From NCBI GenBank assembly GCA_022539475.1, contig VCMS01000243.1:20922-84921 (forward strand): DNA of 64,000 nt, read 5' to 3'. The number at the start of each line of letters is the position of its first letter. The stretch's first letter is position 1. This DNA is from Gracilaria domingensis. Its lineage: Eukaryota; Rhodophyta; Florideophyceae; Gracilariales; Gracilariaceae. The notes under the pieces were generated by a model, which worked only from the letters and a program-made list of their open reading frames with translations, was not told the origin of the DNA and did no database searches. This document shows positions 31,688-42,754 of the stretch, piece after piece. The position numbers and the translations under genes are program-made.

Positions 31688-33118
31688 CTACTGTACCTTT
31701 GGGGCTTGAGGCCAGGTCGCGTTGGCGGCGGCGGCGCAGCGCTCCGCCACGCGCGCCAGCACGGGCCGCAGCGCGGCCGGCGGCAGCAGCAGGTCCTGGC
31801 GGCGCAGGCACGCGCGCTGCGCGGCGTCGCGCGCGACAAGCACCGGCCGCCCGGCGCGCGCGGCTTGCCAGCGGCGCCAGAACGCGCCGCCCAGCCGCTT
31901 GGCCGCGGCGCACGCGCGCACGCGCGCGTCGTGCGGCGCGGCGACCACGGCGTGGTGCTGCGCGCCGGCCAGCCGCGCGTGGCGCGCAAAGCCGCCGCCG
32001 CGCAGCGCGAACGGCAGCGCCTCCACCACGTGGCTGCCGGCCGCCAGGAACAGCACGTTGCTCAGCGCCGCGCCGTGCGCCGCCAGCAGCACGTGCGTGC
32101 GCAGCATGGCGCGCAGCTGGTCGCGGAACGGCGCGCCCTCGAAGTGCAGCTGCGTGATGTTCGCGCGCAGCCGCTGCGCGCCGAACGCCGCGTGCAGCGC
32201 GCGCTGCAGCGCGCCCACGTCGAGGAGGCGCCGCGAGTGCCGCCGCGACAGAATCGACACGCGCACCACGCGCCCGTCCGTTCTGCCGCCGCCGCCGCCG
32301 CCGTCGTCGTGCGGCGCGAACGCGGCCGCGACGCGGCGCTGGAACGGCGCCGTTTCCGGCGCCACGCCCGCGCACGCGCTCGTCGCCACGCTGCGGAAGC
32401 ACGCGCCGTCGCCGCGCGCCGCGCGCGCGCGCGCGTGCGGCTCGACGCGCACGTCCGCAAACGCGGCGCGGAACGCGTGGTGCACGCCGTCGAACCACGC
32501 GCGCTGCCGCGCGCGCGCCGGCACCAGCAGCAGCGCCGGCAGCGCCACGCTGGCGCGCGCGAGGCGCTGCAGCGTGGCGGTGCGGATGGCCGGCCGCAGC
32601 GCGTACTCCACGTAGTGCGGCATGTGCGCCAGCCGCCGCGCGCGCGCCGGCGCGCCCGCCGCCGCCGCCAGGTACGACGCGTCCACCAGGTGCGCGCCGC
32701 GCGCCGGCGGCGCGCGCGCCGCGAACGCCGCGCGCAGCTGCAGGAAGTGCAGCGCGCCGCCGCGCGCGGACAGCTGGCACGAGCGGTTCGCGGCGTGGCG
32801 CAGCAGCTGCGCGCGCGCGGAGCGCGCGAACGAGACGTGCGCGGCGTGGAAGCACACGTCGCGCAGCGTGCACACGGAGCAGCGCTGCCCGGTGGGGAGA
32901 CGCACCTCGCGCCGCTGCACCGCCGGCGCCGGCGGTGGGGGGGCGCGCGCCGCGCAGACGAGCAGCAGCGCGGGCGGGAGCGCGAGCAGCGCGAGCAGCG
33001 TGCAGCGGCTGCGGCGGCGGCGGCGGCGCTTCATGGCGACGCGCTTCACGGCGACGCTCTTCATGGCGACGCGCTTCACGGCGACGCTCTTCATGGCGAC
33101 GCGCGGCGTCGCTTGCAT
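31688..33118 (-). CDS. Glycosyltransferase family 61-like type II membrane protein
   Basis: 476 aa. The cytosolic N-terminus holds a ten-residue repeat (MKSVAVKRVA twice) and an Arg run, followed by a signal anchor (about 39-58, TLLALLALPPALLLVCAARA), as in Golgi type II glycosyltransferases. The C-terminal half carries GT61/DUF563 hallmarks: SRRHSRRLL at 292-300, then an FRDQ helix, HGAALSN at 349-355 and HVVEALPF ending near 371. GT61 enzymes transfer xylose, arabinose or GlcNAc to glycans or wall polymers; the donor here cannot be told. The sequence has extreme GC with Ala/Arg inflation. The long plus-strand antisense frame is an artefact of this. The exact start among several repeated Met codons is uncertain. 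Confidence rests on the HGA...N and anchor motifs. Confidence 0.75.
   Translation of the reverse strand: MQATPRVAMKSVAVKRVAMKSVAVKRVAMKRRRRRRSRCTLLALLALPPALLLVCAARAPPPPAPAVQRREVRLPTGQRCSVCTLRDVCFHAAHVSFARSARAQLLRHAANRSCQLSARGGALHFLQLRAAFAARAPPARGAHLVDASYLAAAAGAPARARRLAHMPHYVEYALRPAIRTATLQRLARASVALPALLLVPARARQRAWFDGVHHAFRAAFADVRVEPHARARAARGDGACFRSVATSACAGVAPETAPFQRRVAAAFAPHDDGGGGGGRTDGRVVRVSILSRRHSRRLLDVGALQRALHAAFGAQRLRANITQLHFEGAPFRDQLRAMLRTHVLLAAHGAALSNVLFLAAGSHVVEALPFALRGGGFARHARLAGAQHHAVVAAPHDARVRACAAAKRLGGAFWRRWQAARAGRPVLVARDAAQRACLRRQDLLLPPAALRPVLARVAERCAAAANATWPQAPKVQ
33031..33103 (-). repeat. 30-bp tandem repeat in the GT61 N-terminus
   Basis: Two identical 30-bp units (33031-33060, 33061-33090) and a 13-bp partial third encode the repeated MKSVAVKRVA in frame. 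Confidence 0.9.
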
Positions 33119-33146
33119 CGCGCACCGCGCATCGCGGCGCGCGCGC

Positions 33147-33200
33147 GCGCGGCGTCGCTTAGAGCGCGGCGTCGCTTAGAGCGATCCGGCGCTTAGAGCG
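33147..33200. repeat. 17-bp tandem repeat upstream of the GT61 gene
   Basis: Units of the form GCGCGGCGTCGCTTAGA recur about three times, the last one degenerate (GCGATCCGGCGCTTAGA at 33181-33197), directly upstream of the start codon region on the minus strand. Confidence 0.75.
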
Positions 33201-34267
33201 CGGCGGCGGCTGTTGTTGTTCGCGATCGCGAGGCGTTATCGATATTGGCGCCAAGCTGCGCAGCCACGCGCAACACGTGCTTAAACTTCTAAGCCTTAAA
33301 GAGGTCGTATTTGTCGTCGAAGACACAGATTTGCTTGGCTCGGAGTGGCTTGTAACAGATGTGACGTCCGCAATGGATCAGGCTGCCTTGTGCTCAAGAA
33401 GACGAAGGAAGAGATCTCGTTCAGTGAAGAGGGCTACCTTTTGAACGCAAGAGAGGCGCTTGGGAGCGGATTCCCCAATAGAGACATCGTCTGCCACATC
33501 CAGCAGTTTCTTTCATGGCGTGCGACATGCCCTGCCGACAAAGTAATCTTCGCTCAACACATGCACTTTTGATTCAAGATATACCCCTTCGACTACTGGC
33601 AAGCGTAGAGTGGAACAACTACTATACCGAGCCTTAAGAAGCATGGCAGATAGACGCCAGTGCCGCGTGCCTTGTCATCGTTGCATGTCACGCGCTCTCG
33701 AACTTCGAGACTCTAGCGGGGATGCGAACTCGTTTAGCCTTGTAGGATAGGACGTCATCATCTTCATGTTCAAGAAACAGCATCTTACAACCGTACGGCA
33801 AGGTGCAAAAACTGTGCTAGTGTTGTTGAGCTTCGTCGCACTTGTCTGCGCCCTCGCGTTTAGTTTAGACGCACTGCGATCACGTCACGATGCAATCCTG
33901 CAAATTCCGAACATCCACGAGGCTACTTTCGTATAGGTTGAAACGACTGCGAGCGTGCCAACGATCCAACTCATCAGAACATCTCGACAATTCTGCTCTT
34001 TTAGTACGCTGTGCAATACGACACAAAGAGTCATATGTTGGTCATATGGATATGAACAGAAATCTCGTTTATACAAAACTTGGCCTCGGACACATGTTGC
34101 ATCCTGGTCCTCTAACAAGGGCGTCAAGCAACCGAGAAATTTGACACCTACGCGAGTTTCTGCCTTTCTATCTAACAAAGGAACAGCAGCCGAACATACT
34201 CAACCCAGAAGGCACGTCCCACCGTAGAAAGTTAACTACATTAGTACTCTCCGATACATCTGTCCTT
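33201..34267. other. Intergenic; small membrane-type frame inside
   Basis: GC drops sharply after 33230. A 56-codon plus frame (33766-33936, MFKKQHLTTVRQ...) has one strong hydrophobic helix and ends at a GTATAG that could be a splice site. It is not supported further. Confidence 0.35.
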
Positions 34268-34918
34268 CTATTTCGCTCTCGGAGCAACACTAGGATTAGC
34301 ACGAACAAACTTCTCCAGATAGTCGATCTTCTGCTCGAAGTCATGAATGTCATGCTTGATTTCCCATACATTTCTGGTCGTGGGGCACTTGATGGCCTTC
34401 ACCCTCCAAATCTTTCGCATCATCTTCCATAGACGAGTGCACTCACATGCCTTGTTCGCCATCCTCAGCTTCCATTGCAGGGGCCACACATGTTTGGCAA
34501 GACAATTCTTATTCCTCTTACACATCCTCTTTCCATTTGAAATCTTCTTCTTCAACCAGTTCTTCTTCCCGCATTCGGAGTTGGCATTTCGGCGACGGGA
34601 GCGAGGACATCTAATCGTTCTTTTCTTCCAGTAGAGTCTGCGTAACATCCTTCTCTTCTTCTTCTCACAGAACCTAGCATTCTTACTCTTTTCAAGTTCA
34701 TCCTCCAATTCTAGGAGCTTACGCCGTGCGCGTTGCAAGGCAGTTGCTTGCCACGTACGAACTGTACCATCCAATGCCTGGGTATCACGAAGCGATGCAT
34801 TTGACATACTCTCTTCTTTCGAAAGTTCATCAACATTGGAATGGCGGTTGCCAACGACAGTGACGGTGATAGAAAACATAGTAAGAATAACAAGGAAAAG
34901 AGCCGTAGCGTTTTTCAT
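34268..34918 (-). CDS. Family C2: secreted basic eight-cysteine protein
   Basis: 216 aa from the ATG at 34918. A signal peptide of about 20-23 residues (MKNATALFLVILTMFSITVT) is followed by a Ser/Asp-rich propeptide-like stretch. A charged helix (ATALQRARRKLLELEDELEK) comes next. The cysteine core is C-x19-C-x11-C-x16-C-x5-C-x18-C-x-C-x17-C with NCLAKHVWPLQWKL and CEC. The C-terminus is PSVAPRAK, shared in form with C3 and C4. Very Lys/Arg-rich. A textbook TATA box 115-123 bp upstream supports an internal start over the frame-initial ATG at 35020. Probably extracellular with four disulfides; function unknown. Confidence 0.75.
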   Translation of the reverse strand: MKNATALFLVILTMFSITVTVVGNRHSNVDELSKEESMSNASLRDTQALDGTVRTWQATALQRARRKLLELEDELEKSKNARFCEKKKRRMLRRLYWKKRTIRCPRSRRRNANSECGKKNWLKKKISNGKRMCKRNKNCLAKHVWPLQWKLRMANKACECTRLWKMMRKIWRVKAIKCPTTRNVWEIKHDIHDFEQKIDYLEKFVRANPSVAPRAK

Positions 34919-35030
34919 GGCAGGAAGAGTTGCTGAAGAAGATGAACAAGCCCAGTGGCTGATGAGAACGAATGGTCGAGGTTCGGCGCTGATGGGAGGG
35001 ATAGAGTTGGGAGATCGCACGAGACGCTCT

Positions 35031-35042
35031 CCCTTTTATAGA
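35031..35042 (-). promoter_or_regulatory. TATA box of family C2
   Basis: CTATAAAAGGGA on the minus strand, about 115-123 bp upstream of the ATG at 34918. Confidence 0.65.
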
Positions 35043-38000
35043 CTTTCGCGTCTGAGAAAAAGATGGCGTTTCTGGCTTGCAAAGAGCCAAAGGCGGTAGA
35101 TTCCCGCGTTTTGCCCATCTAGGGCCGGCGTTGCTGGAGTTGTATGGATGATACCACATTGGGAAGTTCCGCTTTAAACAGCGTGGTTCATGAACTGAGG
35201 CGTTTTGGGTCCTTTTCAGCCGGGCATTGTCTGAAAGGATCTGAAATGATGTTCGAATGGGCAGGTTGAGGAGAATTGAGTCGATTCAATCATGCTGAGA
35301 TGATGACGTCCCACGCAGAGGTGGATTGTGGGTGAATTGCTTTTCCCGCTTCCAGTTATTCCTTGCGTCCTGTCTGTTTTCGCGTATTGAAAACTGATGT
35401 GTCTGAAAGTCAGGCCGCATGAACATGCGTCTCTTTCGAGACGGGCCTGTCTCGTCCATGACGCTTGAGCAGCACAGTCGGCCTTCCGAAGAAGGGTGAT
35501 TTGTGCTTCGCGGTGACCGCCATCATGATGGCATCATGGCGTCCTCCTCTTGACGTTTTCCACACTAAAAACGGAGCTACCCTTGGTACGTGCACAGTGC
35601 GTTGCACCACGCCGATGATATACACGTGGCCACCAACAAACCGAACAAAAATTACGAGAAGCGGGTCTCGCAAGGCATGCGTTGCGTAGAGCGGATCTGC
35701 ATGCGAAGATCTTCATGGCCGTCCACCTTCGATGTTTCTTTGTAGGGATCTGGAGTCCTGGTAGCTTTTGTTCGACAACGAGTACGACGGCATCTGGAAG
35801 CTCATGGTACCGAAGGTAGCCCTACCATCAGGCTGGAGGGACACCATCCGGCATGCATTGCAAAATTGGCCCGTGTTGTAACCACTTCAGGAAAGTCGCG
35901 TCAGGGGCGAGTCATGGTCAGAGATCATCATCGGCGACCATTGTTTCTTGCATGAAAGAAAGGTCTGAAGACTTAAAATGTCGATGCTCCGCGCGATACT
36001 CAGATAAATGCTCTTTGCTCTTGGCCAATCCGCTCGGAAACCAATTGCATAGATCGCTTTGATGTAAGACTCATGCAGATTTCTCCACGTCCTTCAGCTG
36101 CAAACGCTGAATATGGGCGAGACGTGTCTGCAAAATCTGAGTACCGCGTCGAGGTTCTTCCGCGACGGACGTATCTGAAGTGCATATGACGAGTGGAAGA
36201 AGACCACGAAGGTGTTTCGCTGTACGAAAGCCAGGCTAGCTTTCGCATTCGCTGCGTTGTTTCTTGATTGCAGCCATCGGATAGCAGCAGCAATACGTCC
36301 CTGGTCAGTACAGATCAGTGCTGGGTGTTGGGATAGATATCGACTGGTCCCAGAGCGGTTAAGGACGAACTGATAACTGGAAATCACGAGACGGGAGAGC
36401 TGTTGATGTGCCACAGATTATCGAGGATCGCGGCTTTTTCTTACGGCAGATTCCTGGCTACGGATTACGATTTTGACGCAATCAATTCAAAGACTGGTGC
36501 TTTTCGGCTTGATGAGATGAGAAGAACTGGTCTTGAATTTCTGCAGTCATCGTTGGTGCCAGTGACAACATGCCAGCTCGTGCGTTTCAAAGACTGATAC
36601 CAACGATGTCGACAAGACGGAAGCTTTGGTTGATTTTCGGGTTGATGTTGCCACGACCTTGGAGGACAGAGATTGTGCTCTGTCGTGTACCACCATCATG
36701 GAGGCGGGGAGAAGACAGAAAGAAAGGTAACGGCAAACCAATGAGGCGTATCAAATGTTTTCAGATGCTTTGCACGCTATCTACGCTAAACGAGTCTCAT
36801 TCTGGAAGAAGACCCCTTTCCGAATAAGGACTATACAACGGTGAGGTGTTGCTTCCATCCGGTCGCACCTTAACTGTACTAACTCAAGAAACAGTGGACT
36901 ATCGGAAGGAATTTCGGAAAGCCATTGGGTGAGGAGAAGATGGATGTGACTTTGTACCGATCAGCATCTTTTCTGAAACCCGTCTTCATAGGGTCCCGGC
37001 TCCGAAGCATGCAGTTTTTGTCCCAACGTATATAAGTAGGAAAGAGTCATCACGCTTCAGCGCTCTTCGCGAAGAGAACTCATGCCGTAAGGAGATCTCA
37101 GACGCTAGTGATCGAACCCTATCCCATCTTGTTGATAGATACTTGCTCTGTGCTTACTTGTTCGGACGAAGGCCGTCATCTTATTTGATCAGGGTATTAA
37201 CCTACAACTTATGGGTCTTCCGCAGATTAGATCATATCAGGAGTTCAAGTTGGAGGGATCAACTTCGTGAAGCTGGAGCGGTCGGAGAAGATCCTGAAAT
37301 ACGAAGGCATTCCACATCTGTTACGCCTTGTTTTACAACTGAGCCAGGCTGCCGTTGTGCACCGGTTCTGAGGGAAGCCGAGGTCCATAATTAAAACTGT
37401 TTGGAATCACCTTATCGTGATCGAGATTTCATGGTACTTGTTTGAAGCTTTTCAAGATATAGAGCAATGAAAATGGCTTCAAAGGAGGTCAGTGCAGAGA
37501 TACAGGGAGTGAGATGCAAGAGATACAGATGTGACATGCACTCTCTTAAAGAGCGAATCAAAGCTCCATTCGATGTATTGTTGGGGGAGACGCTTATCAC
37601 ACATGTCTTCGTATCACCAGCACAGCTCTCGATGGTTTTGTCGGTGTAAACATCAGGGAAAGCGCGGCGTGTGCGTGGTAAACCCATGCCGTCGAATCTG
37701 TTTGAGACAATAATAATCCGTTCATTCTCCGATACAACTCACAACTGATGAGCCGCTGCTGGCAGTATTGACGTCGAATTTCTCTGAACGGGGTATGCTG
37801 CGATTTCAGTACTTCACCGACACCTCAATTGCGGCAGCCAGCCTTACCAAGCACTCGGAAGACATCGCAGTCACGCTAGGCTCTGTTGTCGCTCTGGTGT
37901 TTAGTATCCCGTAGCCGTCGCGATGAATGATCCTCTTGTTTGGGTTGGATCTCGAACTTAAGTCAATGGGAGTATGTTGACGTTGATTTGTCAAGGTTTA

Positions 38001-38873
38001 CTCCCATGGATCGCTACAAAAGCCTCGGGGCGCACCCTCGCTTTTTGTGTCGCTGTTTGCTCCATCCTGTGGCTTGCGAGCTCGTGTTCACCTAGTGGGC
38101 TCTCTACAATCGTTGCTGACATGTTCGTACCCCCTACGAGATAGAGTTTAAGTTTCTGCTCTTGTGGGCGATCGTTATTCACGGAATAGTTCCATTGCGT
38201 TTGTCAACTCGCGGGCCGAGACTGAGTGAATCTTTTTGGGATGCGCCATGAGAGATACGCATGCGCCTGTTCCATCAACCCATCTGGAGTATACGTGAAG
38301 CTTGCAAGTCCCGAAATGACAGGGGCGTGTAGAGCATCATGTCATCGTGAACGCGTGGGGTTCGAAGTTTTGTATCGCAAAGAATCTCAATGTGTCATGT
38401 ACACCACCGGAAGACGACTGTTGACCGTGGACGACGATATTTTAAGTGAGATGTAACTGCTCTGCTGCTAAGAATCCTCTCTCTCCCTTGGTGAATGCAC
38501 AAGCCTAATACCAACTGGAAGCGGAATGTATCTCCTGAAAGAAATGTTCTGCAGCCATGGACCAATCTTAGTCTTCAGAATGTCACTTGAGCCCTAAAGC
38601 CGGGATTCGCGCGACCAAGTACCATGTCATAGATACGACCGAGGTTGTTGTGTACGTGGCAGCCGATACGAGCATGATTCATGGTTCTGCAATTCGTCTA
38701 CCAGGTGATGCATCGCTCGACGTGACCACGATGCACGATGAAGACTTTGTAGTAACTGTACGACAAGTACGCAAGATCAAGGTTATCTTTTATATCTCTA
38801 TCAACTCTATCAAAACGACATTAAGATTAGAGCTTTGAGAATAATGAGTCAGAAAAGCCGTGAAGAGAGCCCT
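35043..38873. other. Gene-poor 3.8-kb stretch
   Basis: No coherent gene. Several 40-95-codon frames with protein-like composition occur near 36400-36830 and 37080-37390 in changing frames, including one pair separated by a single in-frame TAA near 36730. They may be relics of decayed genes. A TATATAAG lies at about 37029. Confidence 0.4.
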
Positions 38874-39947
38874 CTACACAGTGCGGAAGACGACGCACTT
38901 GTTCTCGGAACGAGGGACTCCGTTTCGGTTCACTACACGATGCTCTCTGATTTCCTGGAAGTGAGTGAAGTAAACTCGAACACAACGATTCTGAGCCACT
39001 TGCGCCTGGTCACCTTGGAAAGTTTGATGGCCAATTCCAGAACCGCGATCCTGTGCAACCCAATATGGCTTGAAATGGGTCGGAGTGAATCGCTGGGAGC
39101 CAAAGTCCGTGATGGGGCTCGCATTGCCAGCCTCGTCGATGAACTCCGGAACGATTCCGTTCATGTTCAACGTTCCAAGCGCATAGGTCACATCCTTTGG
39201 AACCACACCAGTGGTGAAAGCAGTGTCCGGTTGTTCTGCGGGGATATCGAAGGTCGCCAGGCTCGTCTCTCCACTGAAAGTGAATTGGCATTCTTCAAAT
39301 GCTATGAGGCAGGAGGGATCATCGATAAAACCGCAGATGGCTTGCGAAACCTGAGGAATTCTTTGGTTGAGGTCGTCGAAGTTGGCGTTGATGTATAGTT
39401 GTGATCGGGAGGCAATACGCAGTAAGAAGTCCTGGCTCACGTCGTTTCCAATTCCAACGGTGACGATCTCGATTCCCGCTGCCTTCGCGGCATCGGCAGC
39501 TTGTTCGGATTCAGGTACATCTGAGGACCTTGTCTGTCCGTCGGTGATAAGTACGATGGCATTATGGTCGCCTTGAGCACTTTGAAGAATGTTTTTGCAT
39601 TCGTTCAGACCATTTGAAATGACGGTTCCACCTCTGAACAGGCGGGGTGCCCGCACTGCTGTTTGGAAGACATTCAAGTCGGCAACAAGGTTTTGAATGG
39701 TTTGGGCAGCGTCCGAGAACGCAACGGCCGAATTCAATGGGTCTGTTGCAGACGTGGTTTCAATTTCATTGGATATGGCAATGACGAAATTCTGTTCCCG
39801 TTCATATTCGGAGTCGTTGATAGACCCAGACTGGTCGATAATGTAGCACACGTTGTTAATTTCGCATTGCGGGGGAGCCGGAGTCGCCTGCACGCACAAG
39901 GTCGTAATAGCTGCCAAAGCGGCGAAGGTGAAAAAACGGAAGACCAT
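38874..39947 (-). CDS. Secreted von Willebrand factor A-domain protein
   Basis: 357 aa from the ATG at 39947, which starts a signal peptide (MVFRFFTFAALAAITTLCVQA). A vWFA domain spans about 33-205 with an intact MIDAS: DQSGS at 38-42, Thr in GGT at 106-108 and ITDG at 134-137. A divalent-cation-dependent adhesion site is therefore expected. The C-terminal part (about 210-357) holds paired cysteines and a beta-rich stretch (TYALGTLNMNG, RCVRVYFTHFQ) that I do not recognise. The open frame reaches 40175, but the extension lacks features and lies above the CTTAA-type promoter element. By family, an extracellular binding or matrix protein. The plus-strand frame 38835-39398 is its antisense shadow. 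Confidence 0.85.
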   Translation of the reverse strand: MVFRFFTFAALAAITTLCVQATPAPPQCEINNVCYIIDQSGSINDSEYEREQNFVIAISNEIETTSATDPLNSAVAFSDAAQTIQNLVADLNVFQTAVRAPRLFRGGTVISNGLNECKNILQSAQGDHNAIVLITDGQTRSSDVPESEQAADAAKAAGIEIVTVGIGNDVSQDFLLRIASRSQLYINANFDDLNQRIPQVSQAICGFIDDPSCLIAFEECQFTFSGETSLATFDIPAEQPDTAFTTGVVPKDVTYALGTLNMNGIVPEFIDEAGNASPITDFGSQRFTPTHFKPYWVAQDRGSGIGHQTFQGDQAQVAQNRCVRVYFTHFQEIREHRVVNRNGVPRSENKCVVFRTV

Positions 39948-40065
39948 CACGAGAAGAAAGGATTGAATGTAGATGAACACTCTAATCGATCTCAAACAGC
40001 CTGAAGCAAGGCTTTGGAAGCTGGAATGAATAGAGAGATTCGCATCATCGCGGTGGGAACTTTGT

Positions 40066-40075
40066 TTAAGTAGAA
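40066..40075 (-). promoter_or_regulatory. TACTTAA-type promoter element (vWFA gene)
   Basis: CTACTTAAAC on the minus strand, about 120 bp upstream of the ATG at 39947. Confidence 0.35.
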
Positions 40076-42168
40076 GTGAGCTACTGAAGCTGGTCTTCCT
40101 GAACTTCCGAGAAGAGCGGAGCAGTTGTTGCCGATTTCGAGATATATTCATCATCTTTGCTGTCTTATGCGTCACATAATATAAGCTATTACTTCTGCTT
40201 CAAGATACACAGCTAGCTTTTATTGTTAATGACAAGGACGTGGGATCAGTGCCAAATCTCGTCATGAAGTTCTCCTTCTAGATTGACTAGAGCCTGAATT
40301 TGATACCTACTCGATTGGCTTCTCTGACAAGAAAAAGCGTTTGAAGCACAGGGGAAGCAAAGCAAAACCATGAATGGAAAGAGAAGAAGCCAATTTCGTT
40401 CGAATCGTTGGACTCGGTTTGTAGGAGAACTTAAGCAGTTCATTTCTTTCAGTCCTGTAGTCCACATGCATTCTCATATGCTGCAGTACTCTCGAGAACT
40501 TAGATGTATGCAGGGTCCGCGTTTGGAAGGAGTTATCCCTTGAAGTCGCTCGCATTGCTGCAGCATGGGAGCTAGGAGTTTTGATGACATGCCTTCTTAT
40601 TGCTCATGTACATATCGGGTCTACACGCTGGTGTCTCCAGGCAAACTCTTTTGAGGTCCTAATCTCCATGGATCGGGAAAAGAGCGACTGCTCAGTGGTG
40701 CGTCAGATACACAAACGAAGTACAACAAGCCTGAGTCTGGGAAGCACCCATGGTAACAGAGCGGATCAATTCCTATTCGCTCGCTCACGTGACGCGAGGT
40801 GAAATGCTCGGTCGTGTCACTCCATGGTGAGGTTATTCGCACCTACGGGTTATGCCATTCGGCGCTGACGTGGAAGTGCAGATGTTTTGTCTGATGTGTT
40901 GGCAACGGATCAGATCGGTTGTTAACTTCTACCCAGGGGTACTCCTCTCAAGATTTTGACGGCCCAACATACACAACACACACGCAGTTCAAACCATTCA
41001 GAGTTTGTTTGACTTTCCGAGCCGGAAGAGGCACTGACAGCCCGAAGCTGTCCGCGGCAAGCGAGGCGTTGTGAGAGGCTGTTCTCTTGAGGTTTACGAG
41101 GCGACAAGCAGTCTTCTGTCCTGTCTGTAACATACTGCACAGGTCAAATTCATTCAGGATATCATGCCAGTTACACTATCGCGCATTAGCCTTCTACTGC
41201 ATGATCCGAAGTGGACGGACTTATGCCACTGATTGGAGCCATGGGAGACAAAAGACGATGAAATAACAAGGACGACTTCGGAGGCCATGACAGGGACATT
41301 GTCTTAGAAGTTACACGACGGGGCCTATCAGTATCTGCACACGAACGTCTGTATGTTGACAGCAGATTTCAGTTAACTGGAACTACGTTTTCTTTTTCTG
41401 TGGCTTCCGATAGCGCACAGCAGGGCACGTTGTAAACGGACTAAGATTCCGTGGAACTTCAACGCGCGATCTTGACAGGCGTGGAGAGATGATATCTTTG
41501 TCTGGCCCTTCATCAGATTCTTGACCTCTTGCTCACGAATATGGACGGCGATTCAAATAACCAGCAACTAATTTGCACTTGGCAGAGCCTCCGATTTGCA
41601 CTTTGTACTCAATCTGAACAGTTCCAAAGGGACTACACGTCCCTGTTTTCGACATAAAACTCTTCTTCTTCCTAAGCTACAGTAGAGCATATAACACAAA
41701 CGTCAAATACTGGACTCCACGGTCCTTCCAGAAGATCTCCAGACTTTTGAATCTATATCGGCTGCCTTCGACGTCAAACTCTGCAAGTATACGTACGACC
41801 TTCGCCACAGCCTCAAGTTAGGACCCCGTCACAGTGTTTAGACTTCGGATCAAAATGTTGGAACGAGACTTTTTTCAGCCTTTTGATCTGCTAAGCCTTG
41901 ATCTTTCTGTTACAATTTAAGTCACCAAGGGTACACTCTTTGCAAATGAACTTTTCTTGCAGACACGTAGTGTTCTCACTGAGAACCTGTCATGCAACCT
42001 ATGTTCCATTTTGCCTAACTATTCAGCAGCGGACACTAGGGACTCACCATGTTCATCATATTCTTCGCTTACATTTGTAGCCTTACACGGCTCGCTCACA
42101 GGAAACTACTAAAAGAGCCTTCGTATTTGCTACATCTTGCTTCACTTCAATCTCAGCCCAAACCAGAG
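40076..42168. other. Intergenic, no gene seen
   Basis: Only short frames; no recognisable product or RNA gene. Confidence 0.45.
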
Positions 42169-42176
42169 CATAAAAC
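42169..42176 (+). promoter_or_regulatory. TATA-like box before the 42.2-kb gene
   Basis: CATAAAAC lies about 40 bp upstream of the ATG at 42215. Confidence 0.4.
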
Positions 42177-42214
42177 CTTCACTCTCATCTACTTCACTCC
42201 AGAAATTTTCTGTG

Positions 42215-42754
42215 ATGGGAAAAGGAGATGCCTCCGATTCTGACAAAGGAGACAAATACCGTGTCGAATCAAACGAGATAATGCCTTGTGAACCTTCCCG
42301 TTCTTGCAAGTCTTCAGGAAATGCCTCAGAAACTCTGCCATGTGCAACACGTAGGTTTGATCATCTTTTCGTACACGCTAACAATCAACCCCCAAGGACT
42401 TCCGAAACTGTTACAATCCCTCCACGCAGCGGTAAGGTCTCTCTTGACACGGTGGCCCTCGACCAAATTTGCATACCCCTTGATAACTCCTCCAAAAAGC
42501 CAAGATTTCTATCAGGTCGAGATTGTGATGAACAACTTCCTTGCGTCGCGTTCGGTAATGGCAAGCATTTCGAAGAAGCAAGGCTTCCAGCTCGATCTCC
42601 TCGTTTCCGCCGAAGTGACTTGAAGTCAGCTCATCTTCCTAGCACTCTAAGGGAAGGTACCGTTGTAGAGGTTAACAACAGAATGTCAAGGTTTAAGAAG
42701 TATGCTATGATGCGCATTTCGGATTCGGCGACTTGGAATGAATTCTGTGAGTAG
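42215..42754 (+). CDS. Hydrophilic protein of unknown family
   Basis: 179 aa from the ATG at 42215 (MGKGDASDSDKGDKYR). There is no signal peptide or membrane segment. The first 50 residues are charged and Ser-rich with scattered cysteines. The C-terminal third is basic (ARSPRFRRSDLKS, NNRMSRFKKYAMM). A TATA-like box about 40 bp upstream fits a short leader. The frame extends upstream to 42137 from a non-ATG codon. No family was recognised; probably intracellular. Confidence 0.45.
   Translation: MGKGDASDSDKGDKYRVESNEIMPCEPSRSCKSSGNASETLPCATRRFDHLFVHANNQPPRTSETVTIPPRSGKVSLDTVALDQICIPLDNSSKKPRFLSGRDCDEQLPCVAFGNGKHFEEARLPARSPRFRRSDLKSAHLPSTLREGTVVEVNNRMSRFKKYAMMRISDSATWNEFCE

Noticed and set aside
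31706-33196. 496-codon plus-strand frame opposite the GT61 gene
   Set aside because: Arg/Ala/Gln-dominated shadow in very GC-rich DNA; the minus strand has the signal anchor and HGA...N motifs.
37085-37125. TTCGA-like motif suggesting a tRNA T-loop on the minus strand
   Set aside because: The flanking bases do not form a T-stem and no acceptor or anticodon arm is visible.
38835-39398. 187-codon plus-strand frame
   Set aside because: Lies antisense within the vWFA gene and has no motifs.
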